A stretch of DNA of 11,220 nt from Porticoccaceae bacterium. GTDB taxonomy: Bacteria; Pseudomonadota; Gammaproteobacteria; Pseudomonadales; Porticoccaceae. The notes under the pieces were generated by a model that was not told the DNA's origin, searched no databases, and saw nothing but the letters and a program-made list of their open reading frames with translations. The translations under genes and the position numbers were made by a program. The stretch covers positions 1,032 to 12,251 of the forward strand of contig DLXZ01000257.1 in assembly GCA_003448675.1 (NCBI GenBank), given 5' to 3'. Below, piece after piece: positions 1 to 6,991 of this stretch; within the stretch, counting starts at the first letter, position 1, and each line of letters opens with the position of its first letter.

Positions 1-16
1 AATACTGGAAAAAATT

Positions 17-1315
17 ATGTCCCGAATTGCCCGTTTAATTTGCTGGACAACTTTTATGCTAGCACCCGCAGCACTTGGCGAGGAGCCAGCAACGACAACC
101 GAGGCTGACTCCTCGGCACGCCTGCCACTGGAGGAACTACAGTTATTTGCTCAGGTGTTCGAGCAAATCAGGAACACCTATGTCGAAGAAATCGATGACC
201 GAGAACTACTGGAAAATGCCATTGTTGGCTTGCTAGCCGAGCTGGATCCCCATTCCGCTTTCCTTAAAGCCGAATCTTTCGAAGAAATTCAGGAACAAAC
301 CTCGGGCGAATTTGGTGGTATCGGTATTGAAGTGGGGATGGAGGATGGTTTCGTGAAAGTCATCTCCCCCATCGACGACACCCCGGCAGCGAAAGCGGGC
401 ATTTTGCCAGGCGACTTTATCGTCAAACTAAACGACCAGGCCGTACGCGGCATGACCCTGGAGGAAGCCATTAATATTATGCGCGGCGAGAAGGGCAGCT
501 CGCTGTCCCTGACCATCTCCCGGAAAAACACTGACCAGCCCCTCCAGTTCACACTGATTCGCGACACCATCAGTATCAAGAGTGTGCGGCACAAAGTCCT
601 AGAACCCGGTTACGGCTATATTCGCATTGCCCAATTCCAGTCACGCACCGGAGAGGAATTTAAAAACAGCGTCACGGCTCTGACCAAAGAAACCACTGCG
701 CTTCATGGGCTGGTACTGGATTTACGCAACAATCCGGGTGGACTGTTGTCTGCCTCCGTTGAAGTAGCCGATGCTCTGCTCGATGAAGGGCTGATCGTCT
801 ATACCGAGGGTAGGACCCGTTCCTCGCGCCATCGCTACTCCGCGAACAAAGGCGTTATTCTTGAAGATATACCTTTGGTTGTTTTGATAAATGGCGGCAG
901 CGCCTCCGCGTCGGAAATTGTCGCCGGGGCCATTCAGGATCATAAACGTGGCGTAATCATGGGTACCGACAGTTTTGGCAAAGGTTCGGTGCAAACTGTT
1001 CTGCCACTGGATGACGGACGCGCCATCAAGCTCACTACCGCGCGTTATTTTACGCCAAACGGCCGGTCCATCCAGGCGGTCAGCATTCAACCGGATATAT
1101 ACGTCGAGCGGGCGGAAATCCGTGCACTGACCAAAAATTTTCAGATGCGCGAAGCAAATCTGAATAAACACCTGGGTGGCGAGGAGGCAGTAAGTGGCAA
1201 GACGAGGACCGAAAATCAAGACGTCATCACCGCCGATAATCAGCTCTACGAGGCGCTTAACCTGCTCAAAGGACTCAACATTCTGTCAAAGTCCACTAAA
1301 GTTTTAATGGACTAA
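17..1315 (+). CDS. ctpA: S41 family carboxy-terminal processing protease
   Basis: Serine protease expected to act in the periplasm or at the envelope, trimming or degrading proteins from their C-termini. The first ~21 residues (basic MSR start, hydrophobic core, APAALG) look like a signal peptide. A PDZ domain lies around residues 95-175 (GEFGGIGIEV, AGILPGDFIVKLN). The S41 core follows, with LDLRNNPGG at 234-242. GGSASASE at 293-300 carries the likely nucleophile Ser297, and GKGSVQT at 321-327 carries Lys322 and Gln326. The Ser-Lys spacing of 25 residues and the Gln four residues later match the Ser/Lys/Gln triad of CtpA/CtpB proteases. The length of 432 aa is usual. The ATG at 17 has a GGAAAA ribosome site 7 nt upstream. 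In pseudomonads this gene follows envC and gpmI, which would lie to the left of the window. Family assignment is sure. The gene symbol follows the Pseudomonas usage, and the substrate is unknown. Confidence 0.95.
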   Translation: MSRIARLICWTTFMLAPAALGEEPATTTEADSSARLPLEELQLFAQVFEQIRNTYVEEIDDRELLENAIVGLLAELDPHSAFLKAESFEEIQEQTSGEFGGIGIEVGMEDGFVKVISPIDDTPAAKAGILPGDFIVKLNDQAVRGMTLEEAINIMRGEKGSSLSLTISRKNTDQPLQFTLIRDTISIKSVRHKVLEPGYGYIRIAQFQSRTGEEFKNSVTALTKETTALHGLVLDLRNNPGGLLSASVEVADALLDEGLIVYTEGRTRSSRHRYSANKGVILEDIPLVVLINGGSASASEIVAGAIQDHKRGVIMGTDSFGKGSVQTVLPLDDGRAIKLTTARYFTPNGRSIQAVSIQPDIYVERAEIRALTKNFQMREANLNKHLGGEEAVSGKTRTENQDVITADNQLYEALNLLKGLNILSKSTKVLMD

Positions 1316-1337
1316 ACCGATATTTTTTGGTATAACA

Positions 1338-1368
1338 AGCCATCCGCACAAAACTACCCCGGATGGTT
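1338..1368 (+). terminator. Possible weak terminator after ctpA
   Basis: A perfect 7-bp stem, CCATCCG (1340-1346) with CGGATGG (1360-1366), can be lengthened by one G-T and one A-T pair and closes a 13-nt loop. It starts 22 nt after the protease stop. Only TTACTTTC follows instead of a proper T run, so it may be a weak terminator or merely an mRNA 3'-end hairpin. Confidence 0.3.
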
Positions 1369-1403
1369 ACTTTCAAGCACCAATGAAGGTGATATAGCGG
1401 TCG

Positions 1404-1410
1404 TATAAAT
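1404..1410 (+). promoter_or_regulatory. Candidate -10 element before the DUF6316-like gene
   Basis: TATAAAT lies 28 nt upstream of the ATG of the small gene, in an AT-rich part of the 123-bp gap after ctpA. No convincing -35 hexamer is seen at 16-18 nt, so this is only a candidate. Confidence 0.2.
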
Positions 1411-1438
1411 ACAAAGTAAAGCGACGGTTTTGAAAGGC

Positions 1439-1717
1439 ATGACTCACGCCACTACTCTACCAGCCAGGGGCGGCGAAAAAACTCAAGGACACCCAATACC
1501 GCATCGTTGTGAGCGGTTTTTTAAGTTAAATCACGCTTGGTACTTTACCACTCGTGAAGGCTTCTCCATGGGACCATTTGATTCTTGCGAACTGGCCAAG
1601 AGTGGCGCAAAAGACTATCTCGCCTTTCTCAATAAAGCCGATAGGCATATGCTTAGCGTGCTGAGAACACCACCAAAAGTATCGGAACTACCGCCGCTAA
1701 AATTGCGCCACGCCTGA
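1439..1717 (+). CDS. DUF6316-like small protein of unknown function
   Basis: Small protein of 92 residues from the ATG at 1439, or 95 from an in-frame TTG at 1430. Neither start has a good Shine-Dalgarno sequence, and I prefer the ATG. Counting from the TTG, the conserved-looking core is ERFFKLNHAWYFTTREGFSMGPF at residues 28-50, followed by a helical stretch to about residue 78. The pattern RF...WYF.TREG...GPF......A resembles the DUF6316 family of short cytosolic proteins found mainly in gammaproteobacteria, to which no function is assigned. There is no signal peptide or membrane segment, and the C-terminal tail is proline- and lysine-rich. The gene is convergent with hisF, 23 bp away. Coding is likely because of the family pattern, but the assignment is from memory of that pattern. 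Confidence 0.75.
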   Translation: MTHATTLPARGGEKTQGHPIPHRCERFFKLNHAWYFTTREGFSMGPFDSCELAKSGAKDYLAFLNKADRHMLSVLRTPPKVSELPPLKLRHA

Positions 1718-1740
1718 GTATTGGTTAAGGCGGAAAATTC

Positions 1741-2514
1741 TTAGCGAACTTCCACACCCCGCGCGGCCATGTAAGCTTTCGCTTCTCGAATGCTGTATTC
1801 GGCGAAATGAAAGATGCTCGCAGCCAGGACGGCATCGGCGCCCCCCTCCTGTATACCCTCAACCAAGTGCTGGAGATTGCCCACTCCGCCCGAGGCTATA
1901 ACCGGGATGCCTACCGCGTCACTGACAGCGCTGGTCAGCGCCAGATCAAAGCCGTTTTTTGTACCATCCCGATCCATGCTGGTGAGCAATATTTCGCCGG
2001 CACCGTAGCTTGCCATACGTTTGGCCCAATCTACCGCGTCTATGCCCGTGGGCTCCCGGCCACCATGGGTAAATATCTCCCACCTTGGCGGCTGTTCGCC
2101 AGGGTTTACCCGCTTGGCGTCAATGGCAACAACGATGCATTGCGAACCGAATTTTTCGGCCGCGCCTTTAACAAACTCGGGGTTTTTAACCGCTGCGGAA
2201 TTGATGCCCACTTTATCCGCGCCTGCACTGAGCAGGGCCCGGATATCCTCAAGGGTACGGACACCGCCACCCACAGTGAGGGGAATAAAGACCTCACTGG
2301 CTATGGCTTCAACCGTGTGAATGGTGGTATCCCGCTGCTCATGGCTGGCGGTGATATCCAGAAACGTGATTTCGTCGGCCCCCTCGGCATCGTAGCGTCG
2401 CGCGACCTCCACTGGGTCGCCGGCATCCCGGATATCAATAAATTTAACGCCTTTAACCACCCGGCCGGCATCGACATCCAGGCAGGGAATAATTCGTTTA
2501 GCCAAAGCGGACAT
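1741..2514 (-). CDS. hisF: Imidazole glycerol phosphate synthase cyclase subunit HisF
   Basis: Cyclase subunit of imidazole glycerol phosphate synthase. With HisH, which supplies ammonia, it converts PRFAR to imidazole glycerol phosphate and AICAR in histidine synthesis in the cytosol. The protein is a (beta/alpha)8 barrel of 257 aa, close to the usual 258. It opens with [11 protein letters not shown], and Asp13 and Asp132 correspond to the catalytic Asp11 and Asp130 of Thermotoga HisF. The phosphate sites VGGGVRT (81-87) and ASGGVG (207-212) are intact. I chose the ATG at 2514 because GAGAAAAG precedes it and it fits the family N-terminus. An in-frame GTG four codons upstream has no ribosome site. 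No other his gene is in the window: its upstream neighbour is the retropepsin gene 75 nt away. A weak 5-bp inverted repeat (1711-1732) lies at the convergent end. Confidence 0.97.
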   Translation of the reverse strand: MSALAKRIIPCLDVDAGRVVKGVKFIDIRDAGDPVEVARRYDAEGADEITFLDITASHEQRDTTIHTVEAIASEVFIPLTVGGGVRTLEDIRALLSAGADKVGINSAAVKNPEFVKGAAEKFGSQCIVVAIDAKRVNPGEQPPRWEIFTHGGREPTGIDAVDWAKRMASYGAGEILLTSMDRDGTKNGFDLALTSAVSDAVGIPVIASGGVGNLQHLVEGIQEGGADAVLAASIFHFAEYSIREAKAYMAARGVEVR

Positions 2515-2538
2515 GACTTTTCTCACAAAAAAACGGAT

Positions 2539-2562
2539 AAAAAAACAGGGCTTGCGTCCTGT
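2539..2562 (-). terminator. Second of two tandem terminator-like hairpins before hisF
   Basis: Read on the minus strand, ACAGG (2562-2558) pairs with CCTGT (2549-2545) around an 8-nt loop, and a run of six further T follows directly (2544-2539). The stem is short, but the T tract is excellent. It ends 24 nt before the hisF start codon, so it could also attenuate read-through into hisF. Confidence 0.4.
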
Positions 2563-2589
2563 ACAAAAACAAACTTCGCGAAGACGCGA
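2563..2589 (-). terminator. First of two tandem terminator-like hairpins, after the retropepsin gene
   Basis: It begins directly after the TAG stop of the retropepsin gene. On the minus strand, TCGCG (2589-2585) pairs with CGCGA (2580-2576) around the tetraloop TCTT. A T-rich tail, AGTTTGTTTTTGT, follows. A GC-rich stem plus U-rich tail fits an intrinsic terminator for the long rib-nusB-thiL-pgpA transcript. Confidence 0.45.
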
Positions 2590-3252
2590 CTAGAACTTCT
2601 TCTTCAATACCAGAGCACCGGACTGTTCACTCATGTCCACCTTGCTTAGAAAGGAATTTCCCAACAGGATATTGACCGGAAAATCACCGTCGACAACGGT
2701 CGCGGCAACATTATGAATGGTGATGGCGCCAACACTAACTCGCTGCAGATCTACAACATAGGTTTTTACAATCCCACCGGCGGTGCTGGCGGCGGAAACC
2801 GGGCTTTTACTGACGTCAATTCCGAACTGGCGGGCATGGTTCAGGTTCATCGCCACGGAAGTCGCTCCTGTGTCGACCATAAACTGCGCTGAACGCCCGT
2901 TGATCGCTCCACGGGCGTAGTAATGGCCATTACTGCTGCGTGGCAGGGTCACAGTCGGCGGCGCCTTGGCCGACTTAAAACTGGAGGAAATCCGCTGTGA
3001 TACCTTCATGGAGGTTCTTACACCATCAATGATAAGCACAGCCTGCTTGCTGTTACTGCTGACCAGTTTGACGCCTTCGGGGCTGGTTTGGCCGGCTTTA
3101 AGCAAGCGGGTTTTGCCATTGATGGTCAGCATCGCCTTATCCTTAAATAACCCATTGGCGATCACCTCCGGAGCCGCGTGACTTTCCGGCGACAGTAACA
3201 ATAGCGCCATCAAACCAACCAAGCCACTTCTGATGCTTTTTAGATCAACCAT
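2590..3252 (-). CDS. Periplasmic retropepsin-like aspartic protease
   Basis: A 220-aa exported protein. Residues 1-27 form a signal peptide (LVGLMALLLL core, SHAA cut region). Residues ~30-92 form a small domain (GLFKDKAMLTINGKTRLLKAGQ, then EGVKL). A retropepsin-like single-lobe aspartic protease domain spans ~105-220. Its active-site motif is FMVDTGATSVAMN, with catalytic Asp127 in DTGAT, and the matching flap-end motif NILLGNSFL is at 194-202. This is the TIGR02281/clan AA type of bacterial protein. Having one catalytic Asp, it should work as a dimer. Targets are unknown. The ATG at 3252 lies inside the end of pgpA (13-nt overlap) with GGTGGGA just upstream, so translation is probably coupled to pgpA. 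It appears to be the last gene of the run, followed by two terminator-like hairpins. Confidence 0.85.
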   Translation of the reverse strand: MVDLKSIRSGLVGLMALLLLSPESHAAPEVIANGLFKDKAMLTINGKTRLLKAGQTSPEGVKLVSSNSKQAVLIIDGVRTSMKVSQRISSSFKSAKAPPTVTLPRSSNGHYYARGAINGRSAQFMVDTGATSVAMNLNHARQFGIDVSKSPVSAASTAGGIVKTYVVDLQRVSVGAITIHNVAATVVDGDFPVNILLGNSFLSKVDMSEQSGALVLKKKF

Positions 3253-3740
3253 AATCCCACCATCATCACTATCCAGGCGCCAATCCCTGCCAGGAGGTCA
3301 TCAAGCATAACACCTAGCCCACCGCCAACTTTGCGGTCAATCACACTTATCGGCCAAGGCTTTAATATATCGAAAATACGGAACACTACAAAGCCGGCCA
3401 ACCACCAGCCCCAGCCGGCGGGAACACAGCTTACAGTAAGCCACAAACCGACAAATTCATCCCACACGATGGCCGGATGATCGTGTCCTGGCAGACGCCC
3501 CTGAGCGTACTGGCAAAGCCCGACACCCAGGGCGAAAGCGACGAGTAAAAACACCCCATAGCCCCAGAGTGGCAAAACGCTAAGCAAGGGCATAAAGAGT
3601 AGCGCCGTAGCACTACCGAAGGTACCGGGTGCCCGGGGCGCCAAACCACTGCCAAAACCAAAGGCCAGCAGCATTAAGGGGTCGCGAGCCAACGTTTTTA
3701 GCGACGGTCCGTCCAGCTGTTTCTGCTCCGAGTCAGTCAT
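3240..3740 (-). CDS. pgpA: Phosphatidylglycerophosphatase A
   Basis: Inner-membrane lipid phosphatase that removes phosphate from phosphatidylglycerophosphate to give phosphatidylglycerol. From the ATG at 3740 the protein has 166 aa. The family motifs appear in order: GSGLAPRAPGTFGS (30-43), DHPAIVWDEFVG (87-98), FRIFDILKPWPI (120-131) and DDLLAG (147-152). Hydrophobic segments lie at ~44-75, ~99-120 and ~150-166. Residues 1-20 are polar and cytosolic. An in-frame TTG at 3752 would add four residues. I prefer the ATG because AAGCGGAA stands just before it. The gene lies 40 nt after thiL and overlaps the next gene by 13 nt. The thiL-pgpA pair is a common gammaproteobacterial arrangement. Confidence 0.95.
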   Translation of the reverse strand: MTDSEQKQLDGPSLKTLARDPLMLLAFGFGSGLAPRAPGTFGSATALLFMPLLSVLPLWGYGVFLLVAFALGVGLCQYAQGRLPGHDHPAIVWDEFVGLWLTVSCVPAGWGWWLAGFVVFRIFDILKPWPISVIDRKVGGGLGVMLDDLLAGIGAWIVMMVGLWLI

Positions 3741-3780
3741 GTTCCGCTTCAAAATCGGCCAGCGGCATCAACCGGTAGCT

Positions 3781-4788
3781 CTAAAAATGCTGATAGCCTG
3801 ATTTATCAAAAGACACCTCCTGGCCATTTTTGTCATAACAGCGCATACCTCCACCGGCAACCATTCGCCCAACGCGACTGGCGATCAGGCGCCCCTCGGC
3901 GATTTCTCCATCCAGCACTGACACTTTGTCCGGATGCACCGTAAAACAAAGCTCGTAATCATCACCTCCGGCCAGCGCCAGAACGTTTCTTTCTGCATCA
4001 TTAGATACGGCGGCACGCAAGGCAGAAGATTGGGGTAGCGCGGCAAGGCGCAGCTCGGCGCCCAGATCACTGGCTTTGGCGATATGACCAAGATCGGCAA
4101 GCAAACCGTCACTGATATCGATTGCGGCAGAGGCCAGATCACGCAAAACCAGACCTTCCGCCAGACGCGGGCTCGGCTGCCAATAACGCTTGATCAGCGA
4201 GGCAGTTGCCTCTTTTTGGCTACCGGGGATAGTGCCCCAGGTATCCGGGAGTCCGATAACACCCAGGGCCGCCGCCGCATCACCCAGGGAGCCGGTAACA
4301 TAGATTTCATCACCCGCCCGAGCGCCGCTACGCAGCAAAGCCTTCCCTTTGGGAACCGTACCAAAGGCGGTAATGGAGATACTCAAAGGCCCCCGGGTGG
4401 TATTACCACCAATCAGGCTACAGCCATACTGTCGAGCGGCGGAGAACAGGCCGTCACTGAAACCCTCAAGCCAGTTTTCATCTTCATCCGGCAGGGTGAG
4501 AGACAACAGAAACCAGCGTGCCTGCGCGCCCATGGCAGCGACATCACTCAGATTCACGCGCAGCGCCCGCTGGCCAATCAACTCGGCCTCGGCGTCTTCG
4601 GGGAAATGCACACCACTGACCAGAGTATCGGTGGTGGTAACAAGCTCCTCGCCGGCCGCCAGATCGAGAACCGCACAGTCATCGCCTATGCCGACACGCA
4701 GGCCGCTTACTTGCTCAGTCCCTTCCCTGGATCCAGGCAGGCCAGCTTGTTCGGCAAAAAAACGCTGTATCAGGGAAAATTCGCTCAT
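3781..4788 (-). CDS. thiL: Thiamine-monophosphate kinase
   Basis: Phosphorylates thiamine monophosphate with ATP to thiamine diphosphate, the last step of cofactor synthesis, in the cytosol. The protein has 335 aa and belongs to the PurM/ThiL (AIRS) ATP-binding fold. Visible motifs are GIGDDCAVL (33-41), TTDTLVSGVHF (52-62), RVNLSDVAAMGA (77-88), SLIGGNTTRG (124-133) and IDISDGLLADLGH (223-235). The AGGDDYELCF segment at 273-282 completes the active site, and the C-terminus GYQHF is typical of the family. The ATG at 4788 gives the usual MSEFSLIQRFF start, though its ribosome site is weak. The 79-nt gap after nusB contains an extended -10-like sequence, TGCTGTAAT (4859-4851, minus strand), so thiL may have some transcription of its own. 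Confidence 0.96.
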   Translation of the reverse strand: MSEFSLIQRFFAEQAGLPGSREGTEQVSGLRVGIGDDCAVLDLAAGEELVTTTDTLVSGVHFPEDAEAELIGQRALRVNLSDVAAMGAQARWFLLSLTLPDEDENWLEGFSDGLFSAARQYGCSLIGGNTTRGPLSISITAFGTVPKGKALLRSGARAGDEIYVTGSLGDAAAALGVIGLPDTWGTIPGSQKEATASLIKRYWQPSPRLAEGLVLRDLASAAIDISDGLLADLGHIAKASDLGAELRLAALPQSSALRAAVSNDAERNVLALAGGDDYELCFTVHPDKVSVLDGEIAEGRLIASRVGRMVAGGGMRCYDKNGQEVSFDKSGYQHF

Positions 4789-4867
4789 CTCGGTATCGTC
4801 CAGCGCCAGGCGTCACCTCATGGGGCAAAGCCAGTCAGAAAAATACTGCGATTACAGCACACCGGAC

Positions 4868-5314
4868 TCAAGCCTGGCTTTTAGCCGCCTGGATTTCCAC
4901 CTGTCTTACTCTCGCCGCGACCCGGTCAACAATGCCGTTAATAAATTTATGCGCCTCAGCCGGACCAAAGGTTTTGGCCAGATTGACCGCCTCATTGATC
5001 ACCACTTTATAGGGTAAGTCCACGCGGTGCGCCAGCTCATAAGTGGCGATACGCAGAATAGCCAAAGACACCGGGTCCAGGTCGCTCTGACTGCGATCCA
5101 GATAAATACCGTAAATGCCGTCCAGCTCGTCGGCGCTGGCGGGGATGGCATGTAGCAACTCGCTAAAATAAGCCTTGTCGGCTTTTTTAAGCTTATCGTC
5201 AGAATAGAATTGGGTTTCGATTTCGCTGAGGTTATCGCCACCCAATTGCCACTGGTAGAGCGCCTGCACCAACGCCTGCCTGGCGTTGCGGCGCTGCGAA
5301 GGCGTCGCGGCCAC
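4868..5314 (-). CDS. nusB: Transcription antitermination factor NusB
   Basis: All-helical RNA-binding protein that joins NusE (ribosomal protein S10) on boxA RNA and promotes antitermination on rRNA operons. The 148-aa length is typical. The N-terminus RRNARQALVQALYQWQ forms the arginine-rich RNA-binding helix. DPVSLAILRIATYEL, followed by the PYKVVINEAVNLAKTFG helix and KFINGIVDRVA, is the family's C-terminal signature. The start is a GTG at 5314 that shares its G with the TAG stop of ribH (TAGTG), and there is no good independent ribosome site. Translation is therefore probably coupled to ribH. The ribH-nusB pairing is widespread in proteobacteria. Confidence 0.96.
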   Translation of the reverse strand: MAATPSQRRNARQALVQALYQWQLGGDNLSEIETQFYSDDKLKKADKAYFSELLHAIPASADELDGIYGIYLDRSQSDLDPVSLAILRIATYELAHRVDLPYKVVINEAVNLAKTFGPAEAHKFINGIVDRVAARVRQVEIQAAKSQA

Positions 5315-5793
5315 TAGCGGGCGGCCAGTTGTTGGAACAGTGAGACCATCTCCAGCGCGGTCAGGGCCGCCTCTTCGCCTTTGTTCTCCTCATTATCCCC
5401 GGAACGATCCTTCGCCTGCTGCAAATCATCGGTCGTCAGCACACCAAAAGCGATCGGCACACCCGTATCCAGACCCGCCTCGCCAATTCCCCGCGCGCAC
5501 TCGCTACATACATATTCAAAATGCGGAGTGCCACCACGAATGACACAACCCAGAGCAACCACCGCATCGATACCGCCACTTTCAGCCAGTTTTTTCGCCG
5601 CCAGTGGCAGTTCAAAAGCGCCGGGAACCCGCACCACCCGGACACAGTCTTCACCAACCCCCTGGCGGGCAAAGGCACGCAACGCGCCATTGAGCAGGCT
5701 TTCCGTGATTTCGCCATTCCAGCGCGCCACGACAATGGCGAAGTTAGCGCCCTCGGGATTGAAATTGCCCTCAATGGGCCTGAATTCACTCAT
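5314..5793 (-). CDS. ribH: 6,7-dimethyl-8-ribityllumazine synthase
   Basis: Condenses 3,4-dihydroxy-2-butanone 4-phosphate with 5-amino-6-ribitylaminouracil to give 6,7-dimethyl-8-ribityllumazine, the substrate of riboflavin synthase. The family forms pentamers or 60-mer shells. The protein has 159 aa. The substrate-binding aromatic is Trp25 in VARWNGEIT, and VPGAFELP is at 56-63. GCVIRGGTPHFEYV at 82-95 contains the catalytic His91, and the DRSG...NKGEEAALTALEM segment closes the site. The ATG at 5793 has an ACGGAAAA ribosome site. It lies 22 nt downstream of ribBA and overlaps nusB by one nucleotide, so the three are surely cotranscribed. Confidence 0.97.
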   Translation of the reverse strand: MSEFRPIEGNFNPEGANFAIVVARWNGEITESLLNGALRAFARQGVGEDCVRVVRVPGAFELPLAAKKLAESGGIDAVVALGCVIRGGTPHFEYVCSECARGIGEAGLDTGVPIAFGVLTTDDLQQAKDRSGDNEENKGEEAALTALEMVSLFQQLAAR

Positions 5794-5815
5794 ACTGTTT
5801 TCCGTATTTCCAAAA

Positions 5816-6928
5816 TCAAAAATCGCTTTCTATGTAACCCGTCACTTCCAGATCAAAGCCAGAAATCGCGCCAAAGCGGTAGGGCGCGCTCATAATCTTG
5901 AGTTTCTTGGCGCCCAGATCGCGCAGTATCTGGGAGCCGGCGCCGATTTGCATGTAAACGGTTTCTGAGGGGTTTTTCGGCGGCGGTCGCTTTACCTCCA
6001 GCAACTCCAGGTCGTGCTCCACCTTGTCCGGCGTCTCTTCCTGGAGAATGACGATAATGATGCCGCAGCCTTCCTCAGCCACATACTTCATGGCTTTGTC
6101 CATGGTCCAGCGTTTGTAGGAACCGATGTGATCAATAGCAAACAGGTCGCGCACCGCCGTGGGCAAATGCACCCGCACCGGCACCGGCTTGTCACCATCA
6201 ATTTCGCCCTTTACCAGAGCAAAGTGCTTACAGTTACGAGCTGCGTCAAAATACGTGTGCAAGGTGAAGTCACCATAGGCGGTCTCAATCTCCCGCTGAC
6301 CTATATGCTCCATGGTGCGGTCATTCACCATGCGATGGTGGATCAGATCAGCGATGGTGCCGATTTTGAGATTATGCTTTTCGGCAAAAGCTTCGAGATC
6401 CGCTCGCCGCGCCATGGTGCCATCATCGTTCATGATTTCTACAATCACCGCAGCCGACTCCAACCCCGCCAACAGAGCCAGATCGCAGCCCGCCTCGGTG
6501 TGCCCGGCTCGACTCAGCACGCCACCTGGCTGGGCCTTGAGAGGGAAAATATGTCCAGGTTGCACGATATCCACTGGCGCCGCATCGGGGGCCACGGCCG
6601 CCTGCACGGTCCTGGCCCGATCGGCAGCCGAAATACCGGTGGTGACACCCTCCGCCGCTTCAATTGACACGGTAAAGTTAGTGCCGTGGGCGGCGTCGTT
6701 GATATCGACCATCAAGGGAAGACCCAACTGCTCACAGCGCTTTTCAGTCAGAGTCAGGCAAATCAGGCCCCGGGCGTGAGTGGCCATAAAGTTAATATCC
6801 TGGGCAGTCACTTTTTCCGCCGCGATAACCAGGTCGCCTTCGTTCTCTCGATCCTCATCATCCATCAGGATGACCATGCGGCCCTGGCGGATATCCTCAA
6901 TCAACTCTTCAGTCGTATTTAACTGCAT
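5816..6928 (-). CDS. ribBA: DHBP synthase fused to a degenerate GTP cyclohydrolase II-like domain (RibBX type)
   Basis: The N-terminal domain (~1-200) is 3,4-dihydroxy-2-butanone 4-phosphate synthase, which converts ribulose 5-phosphate to the four-carbon unit of riboflavin plus formate. [10 protein letters not shown] (23-32), THARGLICL (50-58), TNFTVS (83-88) and [11 protein letters not shown] (140-150) are intact. The C-terminal half (~205-370) aligns with GTP cyclohydrolase II: it keeps RVH at 252-254 and [18 protein letters not shown] at 329-346. It lacks the three zinc cysteines: the SEC and SLRCDCG regions of RibA are here LPT and AIDHIGS. TNNP has also become SAP. Cyclohydrolase activity is therefore not expected, as in the described RibBX proteins. 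The ATG at 6928 has AAAGG 7 nt upstream and is preferred over an in-frame TTG at 6949. The domain call is sure. The function of the second half is unknown. Confidence 0.95.
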   Translation of the reverse strand: MQLNTTEELIEDIRQGRMVILMDDEDRENEGDLVIAAEKVTAQDINFMATHARGLICLTLTEKRCEQLGLPLMVDINDAAHGTNFTVSIEAAEGVTTGISAADRARTVQAAVAPDAAPVDIVQPGHIFPLKAQPGGVLSRAGHTEAGCDLALLAGLESAAVIVEIMNDDGTMARRADLEAFAEKHNLKIGTIADLIHHRMVNDRTMEHIGQREIETAYGDFTLHTYFDAARNCKHFALVKGEIDGDKPVPVRVHLPTAVRDLFAIDHIGSYKRWTMDKAMKYVAEEGCGIIIVILQEETPDKVEHDLELLEVKRPPPKNPSETVYMQIGAGSQILRDLGAKKLKIMSAPYRFGAISGFDLEVTGYIESDF

Positions 6929-6991
6929 CACATTACCTTTAGATTTCAAACCGGATTCTATTGGCCCGTCCGGAACTGGTGCCTGGGCCTC

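Noticed and set aside
722..1219. 165-codon minus-strand frame inside ctpA
   Set aside because: It overlaps the catalytic part of the protease, which has the full Ser/Lys/Gln motif set, so the antisense frame is a shadow.
1807..2649. Long open frame of 280 codons on the plus strand opposite hisF
   Set aside because: It is antisense to a fully conserved hisF, shows no family pattern and has no upstream ribosome site; it arises from codon bias of the true gene.
3733..3768. 11-codon upstream frame (MPLADFEAEHD) in the thiL-pgpA gap, with its stop overlapping the pgpA start
   Set aside because: The geometry could allow coupling, but there is no ribosome site before its ATG and such short frames are common by chance.
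4084..4884. 266-codon open frame on the plus strand opposite thiL
   Set aside because: The thiL motifs on the minus strand are complete, and the antisense translation has low-complexity Q/T/R-rich content with no recognisable domain.
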